From assembly GCA_041612005.1 (NCBI GenBank), contig JBFILW010000003.1, positions 1 to 41,339 of the forward strand: a DNA stretch of 41,339 bases, written 5' to 3'. Under the pieces are notes generated by a model, which saw only the letters and a program-made list of their open reading frames with translations, was not told the origin of the DNA and did no database searches. Position 1 is the first letter of the stretch. Each line of letters begins with the position of its first letter. Origin of the DNA: JBFILW01 sp041612005 (GTDB lineage Bacteria > Gemmatimonadota > Gemmatimonadetes > Palauibacterales > Palauibacteraceae). Made by a program: the position numbers and the translations under genes. Shown here in pieces: positions 34,619-41,339 of this stretch.

Positions 34619-35860
34619 TCACTCCTGGCTGAACAGCGCCGCGCGCTCGCCCTGCTGGACGACGACCCAGCGCGGTGTCTCGCTGCAGAGATGGCCGAGG
34701 GGGCGGTCGAGCAGCGGCCGCAACACCTCTTCCGGCGCCCGGCGGTGGGCGTGCAGAGGGTGGGCCACGAGCTCGAGCCTGCAGCTTCGGCAGCGCCCGA
34801 TCGGCGCCGCCTGCGGCACGAACCGGTCGAACGGCTGCGTGTGGCCGTTGCCGCAGATCGCGGTCGCGACGAAGCACATGTGCTCGACCTGGAAGATGCT
34901 GCGCCGGCTCGACTCGAAGCCGGCGTCGCGAAGCAGCCTGGCCGGCGTGCAGCTCGGCAGCGGCGCCGAGGCGCTGGCCCGGGCCCAGGTCACGTGCTCC
35001 ACCGGACAGTTCGGGTTTCGCAGGAGCGGCGAGATCACCGTCCGATGGGTGTACCCGTTGTACTCGAGCATCGTGTCGGCGACCGGGGCGCCCAGGCCGA
35101 GCGCGCCGCGCAGGACTTGCATCGTCGCGAGATCGGCAGCGAGCGCGCACAGGGCGCTGACGCTGCTGGTCGGCGCGGACGACGTGCTGGCGGCCGGCCG
35201 GGCATCCGCCGCGGCTTCGCAGCTGAAACGGGTCTCCCGGTTGACCAGACTCCACTCGGCGGCGCCATACAGGCAGACTCCGCAAGGCGAATCCGGGCCG
35301 GCATTGGAGAAGCAGCGCACCTGCGCCGTGAGCGACTCGCCGTGGACGGCCGCGTGGATCAGCAGCATCTCGAGGTGGACGGCGAGCTGCGCCGCCGCCA
35401 CTTCGGCCCGCAGGTTGTCGGTGGCGAGGACCATGGCGTCGACGCCACGGAAGTCGGCCACGTCCAGATCCTCCAGCCGGCCGATGCGGTAGAAGACGCG
35501 CGTGCCGGGGCTGATCTGCTTGCAGAACCGTGCGGTGCTGCCCGCCTTGTGCTCGCCGACGTCGTCGACGGCGATCGGCTGGGTCAGCAGGCTCTCCGGC
35601 TTGTAGATGGCCGGGTCGACGAGCAGCAACCTCGCGACACCCATTCGCGCCAGCGCGATGGCGACCCCGCGCCCGACCGCGCCTTGCCCCAAGACCACGA
35701 CGACCAGCTCGCGGACCGCCGCGGCGGCTTCTCCGGGCGCGGTGCCGATGAGCACCGGCATGCGTGCATCGCGCGCCGGCATCCAGCCGGGGATCGAATC
35801 CGCCGGGATGATCATCTCGGCGAAGCGGCCATGCGCCGCGTCATTCGACGACGGGCACAT
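34619..35860 (-). CDS. E1-like Ubl-activating enzyme of module A (ThiF domain plus zinc ribbon)
   Basis: A 413-residue adenylyltransferase. The ThiF/E1 core has GQGAVG (58-63), VDPAIY (81-86), the TDN at 147-149 and a CGVC pair (193-196). C214 (RFSC) follows in the region of the E1 catalytic cysteine. A C-terminal extension (about 330-413) has a zinc-ribbon-like set, ICGNGH and CRSC. It is larger than the module B E1, so it probably forms a covalent Ubl thioester and passes it to the E2 encoded next. ATG 35860 overlaps the RING-like gene by 20 bases and has GGAGGAG nine bases upstream. It is clearly not a sulfur-carrier ThiF, given the neighbours. Confidence 0.88.
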   Translation of the reverse strand: MCPSSNDAAHGRFAEMIIPADSIPGWMPARDARMPVLIGTAPGEAAAAVRELVVVVLGQGAVGRGVAIALARMGVARLLLVDPAIYKPESLLTQPIAVDDVGEHKAGSTARFCKQISPGTRVFYRIGRLEDLDVADFRGVDAMVLATDNLRAEVAAAQLAVHLEMLLIHAAVHGESLTAQVRCFSNAGPDSPCGVCLYGAAEWSLVNRETRFSCEAAADARPAASTSSAPTSSVSALCALAADLATMQVLRGALGLGAPVADTMLEYNGYTHRTVISPLLRNPNCPVEHVTWARASASAPLPSCTPARLLRDAGFESSRRSIFQVEHMCFVATAICGNGHTQPFDRFVPQAAPIGRCRSCRLELVAHPLHAHRRAPEEVLRPLLDRPLGHLCSETPRWVVVQQGERAALFSQE

Positions 35861-36467
35861 CGTCCCAGCGCTCCTCCAGGATCATCGGCCGCTTGCACGC
35901 CGCGCACTCGCGCAGAAGCGTGGCGCATTCCAGCACGTTGCTGCCGTCCTCACCGGGCTCCGATCGCCAGTGCACCGGTCCCCAACCACATGGGCAGACA
36001 TAGACCTCGTCCCGGGCGTCCACCGGCCCGCGGCACAGGGGACACTCGCGCCCGACCATCTTGGCGGTCGCGGGGGCGACGGGCGGCTTGGTGAAGCTCG
36101 CCACGTGCAGCAGCCGACCGCGGACCAGCATCTGGTCTCCACTACGCAAGAACCCGAGCGGCGGCATCGGCGTACCGTTGACGCGCGGTGCGCCTTCGCA
36201 CGCGGGCGATTGCTGCACCAGCACCAGCGGTTGTGGGCCGGCGTCGACGACCTCCAGCACCATCTTCGCGTCACCGCGCACCGAGCGCGCGAGCAGCTCG
36301 GGCACCCCGGCGGCACCGAAGCGCAGGTAGCGCGGTGCGCGAAGGAGCTCGAGCGCCCTGAGCGGGGCGTCGCCGCCGTCGGCGCTCTCGGTGACCAGGA
36401 AAAGGCGCTGCGCGCCCGGGTGGCGGCGCCGCGAGCGGTCTCCCCGCGTGTCGATCCTATCTGTCAT
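35841..36467 (-). CDS. FHA-like plus RING-like zinc-finger protein (candidate E3)
   Basis: First gene of the conjugation operon (208 residues). The region around 65-125 resembles an FHA domain (VNGTPMPPLGFLRSGDQMLVRGRLL). The C-terminal part holds eight regularly spaced ligands: C142-x2-C145-x12-C158-x-C160-x5-H166-x14-C181-x6-C188-x2-C191, a cross-brace pattern like RING fingers. RING-type E3 ligases bring charged E2 to the target; a bacterial operon holding E1, E2, Ubl and a RING-like protein mirrors the eukaryotic set. FHA domains read phosphothreonine, so target choice by phosphorylation is an attractive idea. ATG 36467 was preferred over an upstream GTG at 36494 because that GTG overlaps the palindrome and lacks a ribosome-binding site. 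E3 activity is inferred. Confidence 0.75.
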   Translation of the reverse strand: MTDRIDTRGDRSRRRHPGAQRLFLVTESADGGDAPLRALELLRAPRYLRFGAAGVPELLARSVRGDAKMVLEVVDAGPQPLVLVQQSPACEGAPRVNGTPMPPLGFLRSGDQMLVRGRLLHVASFTKPPVAPATAKMVGRECPLCRGPVDARDEVYVCPCGWGPVHWRSEPGEDGSNVLECATLLRECAACKRPMILEERWDDVPVVE

Positions 36468-36823
36468 GCGAACTTCTGTAGCCTTTCTTGACACAATTGT
36501 TTACATTCGCGCTCGCCGTGACTCGGTGGCACGCCAGGCTCGAGGAGACTTTTTCCGAGCACGCTAGCACGCAAACTGTCTAAGGCAAGCATGAAATTGT
36601 CGGATTAACAGGGTGTTACAGATATGGTCTCGATTCTCCGAGGATTTTCCAGCTTGTCGCAAAGGGATGCGAACGTGCGCTTCGGATTGCGGCATTCAAC
36701 ATCACAATTTTCAGAAACAAACAATAACTGATCACATGGGACACCAATTTCGAGTCCGCCTGCGTAAACTGTGACGTACTCGCTGCGGGCAATATTCCGG
36801 GCCGCACGAGGAGGATAGAAGCC
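36468..36823. promoter_or_regulatory. Divergent control region between conjugation operon and SorC-type regulator
   Basis: 356 bases, clearly more AT-rich than the flanking genes. Several related boxes recur: TGTAAACAATTGTGTCA (minus strand, 36488-36505), GCAAACTGTC at 36571, TGTTACA at 36614 and GTAAACTGTGAC at 36764-36775. These could be operators for the divergent regulator. No promoter box is certain; the ribosome-binding site of the regulator gene (AGGAGGA) is clear just before 36824. Confidence 0.6.
36488..36505. promoter_or_regulatory. Imperfect palindrome, candidate operator
   Basis: TTGACACAATTGTTTACA is centred on the perfect palindrome ACAATTGT and lies 21 bases before the first gene of the conjugation operon. 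Binding of a dimeric repressor here would block transcription of the operon. The SorC-type regulator encoded on the other side is the obvious candidate. Confidence 0.45.
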
Positions 36824-37918
36824 ATGACTAGAAAGCACGTCGGCAAGAGGCAGCCGCGACCGTCGAAGGCGAAGGCCGGATGCGACGAACGCCTCGTCAT
36901 CGACGACGTCGAGGTGATGTCGGCCATCTGTCGATGGTTCTGCGAGGGCAAGACGGCGCAGCAGATGGCCGATCTCGCGAACGAACACCTGCCGCTACGC
37001 ACCCCGATGACGCGGGAGGTGCCCTACAAGCTGCTGCAGAAGGCGGGGCGCATGGGTTGGTTGCATTTCCGTCCCCCGCCGCACGAGAGCCACCGCGAAC
37101 GGCTGCGCGAGCGCTACCACTGGCTGCAGGAGCTGAAGGTCGTGCACAGCGTCGCGCTCGCCGACGTGGCTCGCGAGACCGCAAGAGAGCTGTTGCGGAT
37201 GGCCCGCTCGTGGGCGGGTAAAGAGCTGCATATCGGCATTGCCGGCGGCCACTCCATGCGGGAGCTGGCGAGGGCGCTCGCGCGCGAGCTCTGCGAGCCG
37301 AAGAAGAACCTGCCGGCGACCATCTGGTTTCACGCGCTCGCGGGTGGCTTCGACCCCGGAGACCCGACCACCAACCCGAACGCCTTCTTCAACTATTTCA
37401 GTCAGGATGACATCGTCGACGTCGAGATCCGATTCCACGGTTTGAGCGCACCCGCGATCGTGCCGTCCGACAAGAGCTCCGCCTTCGAGGAAGTCGGCGA
37501 CATCAGGCTGGCGATGGATGCAGTGAAAGACGTCGACATCTTCGTCACCTCCGGCGCCAGCTGGCGGGATCGAGACAGCGCGCTGCGCAAGCGCATGCAG
37601 GACTCGGAGGGGTCGTTCGACGTGCTCGAGAAGGAGGGTTGTGTCGGCGACATGCTGTGGCGCCCGCTCTCCCGCAGCGGCCCGATCAAGACGGCGACCC
37701 TGCTCCGTGCAATGACGCTCGTCGACCTGTCTGACCTGCCGACGCTCATCGCAAACGGGAAGCGGGTGCTGCTGATGGTGTCACCGTGCGGGTTGTGCCA
37801 CGCGCCGAAGGGCGACCTGCTCGACTGCGTCCTGAACCTCGAAGAGCCCTTGATCACCGACCTGGTGGTCGATTCGCGGTCTGCGGGTCAGATGCTCGCA
37901 CGCGAAGGCGGCGCGTGA
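36824..37918 (+). CDS. SorC/DeoR-type transcriptional regulator with sugar-phosphate-binding-like domain
   Basis: A 364-residue regulator with an N-terminal helix-turn-helix (about 28-82: VMSAICRWFCEGKTAQQMADL, then EVPYKLLQKAGRMGWL). The C-terminal SorC-like effector domain is marked by LHIGIAGGHSMRELARALA (near 135-153), IWFHALAGGFDPGD and the late VLLMVSPCGLCHAPKG. SorC domains bind phosphorylated sugars or related ligands and release DNA. Here the domain is divergent, and the cysteine pair in SPCGLCHAP is unusual. Divergent from the conjugation operon, sharing a control region with repeated boxes, so it is most likely its repressor. The ATG follows AGGAGGA. Repeat copy B begins 18 bases after its stop. 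Confidence 0.82.
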   Translation: MTRKHVGKRQPRPSKAKAGCDERLVIDDVEVMSAICRWFCEGKTAQQMADLANEHLPLRTPMTREVPYKLLQKAGRMGWLHFRPPPHESHRERLRERYHWLQELKVVHSVALADVARETARELLRMARSWAGKELHIGIAGGHSMRELARALARELCEPKKNLPATIWFHALAGGFDPGDPTTNPNAFFNYFSQDDIVDVEIRFHGLSAPAIVPSDKSSAFEEVGDIRLAMDAVKDVDIFVTSGASWRDRDSALRKRMQDSEGSFDVLEKEGCVGDMLWRPLSRSGPIKTATLLRAMTLVDLSDLPTLIANGKRVLLMVSPCGLCHAPKGDLLDCVLNLEEPLITDLVVDSRSAGQMLAREGGA

Positions 37919-37935
37919 ATGGGATGAGACCGGCT

Positions 37936-37991
37936 CTGCGCATGGTAGGAAACTAACTCGTGCGCAGGTGGCCGCGGCCGATTGATGCAAC
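37936..37991 (+). repeat. Island repeat, copy B
   Basis: Identical to copy A (20195-20250) at 49 of 56 positions. Its left part folds: CTGCGCATG (37936-37944) pairs with CGTGCGCAG (37959-37967) with one G-U pair. It lies 18 bases after the SorC-type regulator stop, so that copies C and B flank the conjugation cassette in direct orientation. Confidence 0.75.
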
Positions 37992-38369
37992 GCCGACAGG
38001 GAGCTGCCTGACGATGGATGGCCGTTGGACTGCGCGGTGGCGAGCGCCGCGCTGCCTCTACCGGTGCCAGGTCGCGAGGACCGGGTCCCGGCGGCCGGAT
38101 TAAGATACTCGCGCGTCGGACCGGTATTCGAGATGGCTCGATTGACGTGCCGTTGGCGCAGCTTTGTATTCACCACGAATCAACCATGCATCATCACGGA
38201 TGACGGCTTCACCCACATGCAGGCTAGTTGTCGCCACTCCTGCGGTAACCGTGAAGGGCCTGCGTAGTACCAACTGTGTACGCAATTTGCATCGGTGCCC
38301 TTGACGATGCAGAACACGTCGCTGCCCGAGGCAGCAGCCTGAATGGCGATCCCGAGAGCGGTGTCTCGC
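37992..38369. other. Intergenic right edge of island
   Basis: About 380 bases with no intact gene. The right half holds a lectin-repeat-like fragment on the minus strand (described separately). Sequence becomes core-like from the binding-protein gene onward, so the island probably ends here. No tRNA or integrase is visible at this side. Confidence 0.45.
38200..38342 (-). pseudogene. Fragment resembling one repeat of a PLL-type (fucose-binding) lectin propeller
   Basis: On the minus strand the segment reads SGSDVFCIVKGTDANC, then HSWYYAG and EWRQL. This matches the spacing of PLL/tachylectin-like propeller repeats (DVFxxGTDxxLxHxWY, then GWxxLGG). No start or remaining repeats are present and the open frame is disturbed beyond it. 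If real, it is a leftover of a larger lectin gene destroyed by insertion or deletion. The call rests on one short stretch. Confidence 0.35.
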
Positions 38370-39482
38370 ATGGCCACCCTGGAACTGCGATGGCGCTCGA
38401 CTACGGCGCTGGGCCGAGTCGTGCTCTTCATCGTTCTGCTCGTCTCTGCCGGCCTGCGATCGACGGACGCCTTGGCCCAGGACCGGGCTGCTACCGCGGA
38501 CAGTCGATCCTTGCTCATCCGGGGCACTCTGGACGCACCCGCGGTCGAGCCGATCATTCGTGCTTTCCGAGCGCTGCACCCCGCGGTGCGCGTCGAGTAC
38601 GAGGAGCGAAGCTCCATCGAGCTTCACACCCGGTTCCTGCGCGCTGCCGAAAACGGCGAGGCGACCGCCGACCTGGTCATGAGCTCGGCCATCGACCTGC
38701 AGATGAAGCTCGTGAACGACGGTCATGCCCTGGTGCACCATACGCCGCATGCGCGGGCGTTGCCCGAGTGGGCGATCTGGCGCGGGGAGGCCTTCGCGTT
38801 CTCGTTCGAACCCGTGGTAATGGTCTACAACCGGGTACTGCTCCCGCCCGAGCTGCGTCCGACCAGTCGTTACCGACTGGTCGATCTGCTCAGGAACGAC
38901 ACGCAGCGTTTCCAGGGGAGGATAGGCACCTACGATCCGGCGAGGAGCGGGACGGGCTACCTGTATCTTACGCAGGACATGGAACACTCCCCGATCGTAT
39001 GGGAGCTGATCCGTGCGCTCAGCGAGGCAAGCGTGCAGCTCTTCGCAACCTCGAGTAGCGTGATCGACGCGGTCGCCTCAGGCGACCTGCTCATCGGCTA
39101 CAACGTCGTAGGCTCCTACGCGCTCGCGCGCGCCACCTCCGATCCGAGACTGGACGTGATCATGCCGGAGGACTATACGCTCGTGGTCGCTCGCACCGCC
39201 TTCATATCCCGGCACGGAAGACATCCGGACCTCGCCAGGCTGTTCCTCGATTTTCTGCTCTCCCGCAACGGTCAGCAGGTGATCGCCGGCCCTTCCGGCC
39301 TGTTTCCGATCCGCGCGGACGCCGGGGCCGAGTCCATCGCGGATCTGAACCGCAGGACGTTCGGGGGGGCGCGCGCGGTGCGCATGAGCCCCGGGCTGCT
39401 CGTCTACGTCGACCGGCTGAAACGGGAGAAGGTCCTGAGCAGGTGGCGCGACGCCATCCAGGCGGGCGCGCCACTCCCCTGA
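38370..39482 (+). CDS. Periplasmic solute-binding protein of ABC type (iron/anion-like), linked to TctDE-like system
   Basis: A 370-residue class II periplasmic binding protein. The signal peptide (basic n-region, hydrophobic VVLFIVLLVSAG, cleavage at ALAQ) fits the ATG at 38370; an ATG nine codons earlier only adds residues overlapping the lectin-like fragment. The mature part shows FRALHPAVRVEYEE, the TADLVMSSAIDLQMKLVNDG segment, FAFSFEPVVMVYNR and IMPEDYTLVVARTAFI, as in Fe(III)/anion-binding ABC receptors. No permease or ATPase genes follow. It is convergent with a sensor kinase gene of TctE type; binding proteins next to such pairs may act in signal perception as well as transport. Confidence 0.82.
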   Translation: MATLELRWRSTTALGRVVLFIVLLVSAGLRSTDALAQDRAATADSRSLLIRGTLDAPAVEPIIRAFRALHPAVRVEYEERSSIELHTRFLRAAENGEATADLVMSSAIDLQMKLVNDGHALVHHTPHARALPEWAIWRGEAFAFSFEPVVMVYNRVLLPPELRPTSRYRLVDLLRNDTQRFQGRIGTYDPARSGTGYLYLTQDMEHSPIVWELIRALSEASVQLFATSSSVIDAVASGDLLIGYNVVGSYALARATSDPRLDVIMPEDYTLVVARTAFISRHGRHPDLARLFLDFLLSRNGQQVIAGPSGLFPIRADAGAESIADLNRRTFGGARAVRMSPGLLVYVDRLKREKVLSRWRDAIQAGAPLP

Positions 39483-39506
39483 GTGCCAGGGTGGCCGCGA
39501 CCCGGG

Positions 39507-40931
39507 TTACTTCCCGGCTCGGAGCTCTTCCCCCGCACCGGCGGCGGGCGGCAGCGTGACCCGGACCAGCAACCCGCCCGACGCGCCCTCCTCCAATGCG
39601 ACGCCGCCACCGTGGCGCTCCGCCACCTCGCACACGATGGCGAGTCCGAGTCCGCTGCCCTGCTGGTCGGCCCGGGCGCCGCGCTGGAAGCGCTCCAGCA
39701 CGCGCGCACGCTCCGCCGGCGGGATCCCGGGACCGTCGTCCTCCACCTCGAGACACACGAGCCCCTCCCGGACTCCGGAGAGTACGCGCACCGTCACGGA
39801 GGCGCGCGGCGGGCAGTACCGCACGGCGTTGTCCACGAGGTTCTTCACCAGCTCCTGGACGAGCACCGGGTCGGCGTTGACGCGGGCCGACTGGCCATCG
39901 TCCTCGTAGCCCAGGTCAATCTCCTTCGCCAGTGCCGACGGCGCGATCTCACGGGTCACGTCGGCCGCGAGAGCGCGCAGATCGAACACCTCGCGCCGGG
40001 CATCGTCCACCTCGCCGGTGCTGCGGGCGAGGTTCAGGAGCTGATCCGCCAGCCGGGAGGTGCGCCAGGTCGATCCTTGCAGCGCCTCGAGCGCGCGGCG
40101 CAGCACCGGCAGCTCTCGCTCCCGCAGGGCAAGCTCGACCTGCGTGTGCAGCGCCGCCAGCGGCGTGCGCAGCTGGTGCGCCGCGTCGGAGATGAACTGC
40201 TCCATGGAGCGCAGCGTGCGACTGAGGCGCTCCATCAGTTCGTCGATGGAGGACACGAGGTCGCGCACCTCGCGCGGGACCTCGACGTCGAGTGGACGCA
40301 GGTCCTGAGGCGATCGGTCCCGAACCACCTTTCGCAGGCGCGCGAGCGGCGCGAGACCGAACCGCACCCCGAACCAGGTCGCGAGTGCGATGAGCACCAC
40401 CAGCGCGAGCAGGCGCAGCGCCGTGGCGGTGGCGAGCTCCTGCACCAGGCGGTCGCGCTGCCCGCGCGTCTGTGCCACCTGCACCGTGAAACGGCCGCTG
40501 GCCGTCGGTCCGGTGACCGGTTGCGTTAGGGCTCCGACCCGTACCGATTCCCCGAGGTACTCGGCGTCGTAGAAGATCGGGTCGTCCGTCTCGGGCAGAC
40601 GGGCGCCCGGAGGCGGAGGCAGGTCCGCGTAGCCGGTCAGGAGCTCGCCTCCCGGCTCGGCGATCCGGTAGAAGACGCGGTCGTGGGCACTGGTGCGGAG
40701 CATCTCGAGGGCGACGTACGGAAGGTCGACGTCGAGCTGCCCTTCCACGGTCACGACCCGGTCGGCGATGGCCAGCACCGACGCCGCGATGACCCGGTCG
40801 TAGGCGCTGTCGGCGGCCTCGCGTGCGCCCCGGTAGGCGTCGAAGAACAGCACCGTGCTCACCACGAGCATCGGGCCCAGCAGCCACAGGATGAGGCGTC
40901 GGCGAAGGGATCCGACCGTTCGCGTGCTCAT
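39507..40931 (-). CDS. Sensor histidine kinase, TctE-like
   Basis: Membrane sensor kinase of 474 residues: helix 1 (13-32), periplasmic sensor loop (33-170), helix 2 (173-192), a HAMP-like linker, the phosphoacceptor H252 in SDAAHQLRTPL, the N box VKNLVDNAVRYCPP, G1 DDGPGIPP and G2 GSGLGLAIV. The layout and short periplasmic loop (with the PETDDPIFYDAEYLG section) match TctE, which senses tricarboxylates. It starts at ATG 40931, overlapping the stop of the response regulator gene (ATGA), so the pair is coupled. The binding protein gene nearby is convergent. Confidence 0.9.
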   Translation of the reverse strand: MSTRTVGSLRRRLILWLLGPMLVVSTVLFFDAYRGAREAADSAYDRVIAASVLAIADRVVTVEGQLDVDLPYVALEMLRTSAHDRVFYRIAEPGGELLTGYADLPPPPGARLPETDDPIFYDAEYLGESVRVGALTQPVTGPTASGRFTVQVAQTRGQRDRLVQELATATALRLLALVVLIALATWFGVRFGLAPLARLRKVVRDRSPQDLRPLDVEVPREVRDLVSSIDELMERLSRTLRSMEQFISDAAHQLRTPLAALHTQVELALRERELPVLRRALEALQGSTWRTSRLADQLLNLARSTGEVDDARREVFDLRALAADVTREIAPSALAKEIDLGYEDDGQSARVNADPVLVQELVKNLVDNAVRYCPPRASVTVRVLSGVREGLVCLEVEDDGPGIPPAERARVLERFQRGARADQQGSGLGLAIVCEVAERHGGGVALEEGASGGLLVRVTLPPAAGAGEELRAGK

Positions 40932-41339
40932 GCCTTGAGCACGTAGCCGAGGCCCCGCACCGTCTGGATTTCGATGTCGCCGGCCGCCAGCTTCTTGCGC
41001 AGCCGCGACACGTAGAGCTCGATCGCATTCGGACTCGCCTCGTCGTCGAACGAGAAGAGCTGGGAGGCGATCTGCTCCTTGCTCACGACCTTGCCGGCGC
41101 GCGTCATCAGGACCTCGAGCACGCACAGCTCGCGCCGCGGCAGGTTCAGGGGCTCACCGGCCAGGCTCGCCTGGCGGTTGGTGGAGTCGAGGACGAGCGG
41201 ACCGAGCTCGAGCAGACCGCTCGCGCGCCCCTGGCTGCGGCGGAGCAGCGCGCGCACGCGCGCTTCCAGCTCGGACAGCTCGAACGGCTTCCCGAGGTAG
41301 TCGTCGGCGCCGAGGTCCAGCCCCTTGACCCGCGATTCG
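40928..41339 (-). CDS. OmpR-family response regulator, TctD-like (5' end beyond window)
   Basis: Partial transcription factor. The visible part begins at the end of the receiver domain (SRVKGLDLGADDYLGKPFELSEL, showing the conserved Lys-Pro switch). It continues through the linker RVRALLRR into a winged-helix DNA-binding domain (LPRRELCVLEVLMTRAG, then VSRLRKKLAAGDIEIQTVRGLGYVL). The phosphorylated Asp lies outside the window. It is upstream of and overlaps the sensor kinase gene. Probably regulates uptake of an organic acid, as TctD does. Confidence 0.9.
   Translation of the reverse strand, partial: ESRVKGLDLGADDYLGKPFELSELEARVRALLRRSQGRASGLLELGPLVLDSTNRQASLAGEPLNLPRRELCVLEVLMTRAGKVVSKEQIASQLFSFDDEASPNAIELYVSRLRKKLAAGDIEIQTVRGLGYVLKA

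Noticed and set aside
34607..36094. Plus-strand open frame opposite the module A E1 gene
   Set aside because: Shadow of the E1 and RING-like genes; no plausible domain.
27121..36467. Type II CBASS (Cap2/Cap3 with cyclase)
   Set aside because: There is E1/E2/JAMM content, but no CD-NTase and no CBASS effector in the window; the class III cyclase at 6390 is unrelated and far away.
20195..37991. Integron attC sites for the island repeats
   Set aside because: The repeats lack a recognisable GTTRRRY core pair and no integrase is present; the cassettes are also far larger than integron cassettes.
1..41339. CRISPR arrays, insertion sequences with transposases, rRNA
   Set aside because: No regularly spaced direct repeats, no transposase or integrase domain and no rRNA sequence were seen on either strand.

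Overview
The window is a GC-rich stretch of a Pseudomonadota-type chromosome. The pointers are a MerT/MerC pair, a DctP-DctQ-DctM TRAP transporter, a TctD/TctE-like two-component pair, a PEP-CTERM-tailed exoprotein and the purple-bacterial style of the metabolic genes. I cannot name the genus.

Layout. (1) 1-877: end of a mercury-uptake operon (merT, merC-like). (2) 1077-4378, minus strand: dctP-dctQ-dctM TRAP transporter, diverging from a luciferase-like flavin oxidoreductase (4722-5741). (3) 6390-7793: a one-gene redox/second-messenger fusion of plant-type ferredoxin, class III nucleotide cyclase and Rieske domain. (4) 7977-13463: PEP-CTERM exoprotein, an orphan molybdenum hydroxylase large subunit, an SDR and a GNAT acetyltransferase. 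(5) 13708-17875: a tight operon with a phytanoyl-CoA-dioxygenase-like enzyme, a CitE-like lyase, a SELENBP1-type methanethiol oxidase, a 2Fe-2S ferredoxin and a CoA-binding protein. (6) 18.1-27.1 kb: an accessory island that begins at a tRNA 3'-half remnant and is visibly less GC-rich. It carries an orphan MNT nucleotidyltransferase, a predicted seven-bladed propeller, a giant LRR-Roc-TIR protein, two broken methyltransferases and a secreted beta-helix protein. (7) 27.1-37.9 kb: the highlight, an 11-gene minus-strand operon encoding two ubiquitin-like conjugation modules joined by an AAA unfoldase, with a divergent SorC-type regulator. (8) 38.3-41.3 kb: a periplasmic binding protein and a TctE/TctD-like two-component system that runs off the window.

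How the conjugation cassette should work. Module A (transcribed first) has an FHA-like/RING-like protein, an E1, an E2, an unknown protein, a Ubl that already ends in glycine, and a zinc-insert JAMM peptidase. Module B, resembling the Ubl part of PRTRC cassettes, has a Ubl with a tail after its GEKG motif, an E2-like protein, a JAMM peptidase and a ThiF-type E1. The AAA ATPase, built like proteasomal ATPases (coiled coil, OB-like domain, one AAA module), lies between them. Nearly all genes touch or overlap. The simplest model is two Ubl modifiers, each with its own activating, conjugating and deconjugating enzymes, feeding tagged proteins to one unfoldase under control of a ligand-sensing repressor. 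An anti-phage or stress role is inference, supported by the neighbouring TIR protein and the island setting. Related copies of a short repeat (20195-20261, 27078-27107, 37936-37991) separate the cargo blocks, and two of them bracket the conjugation cassette almost exactly.
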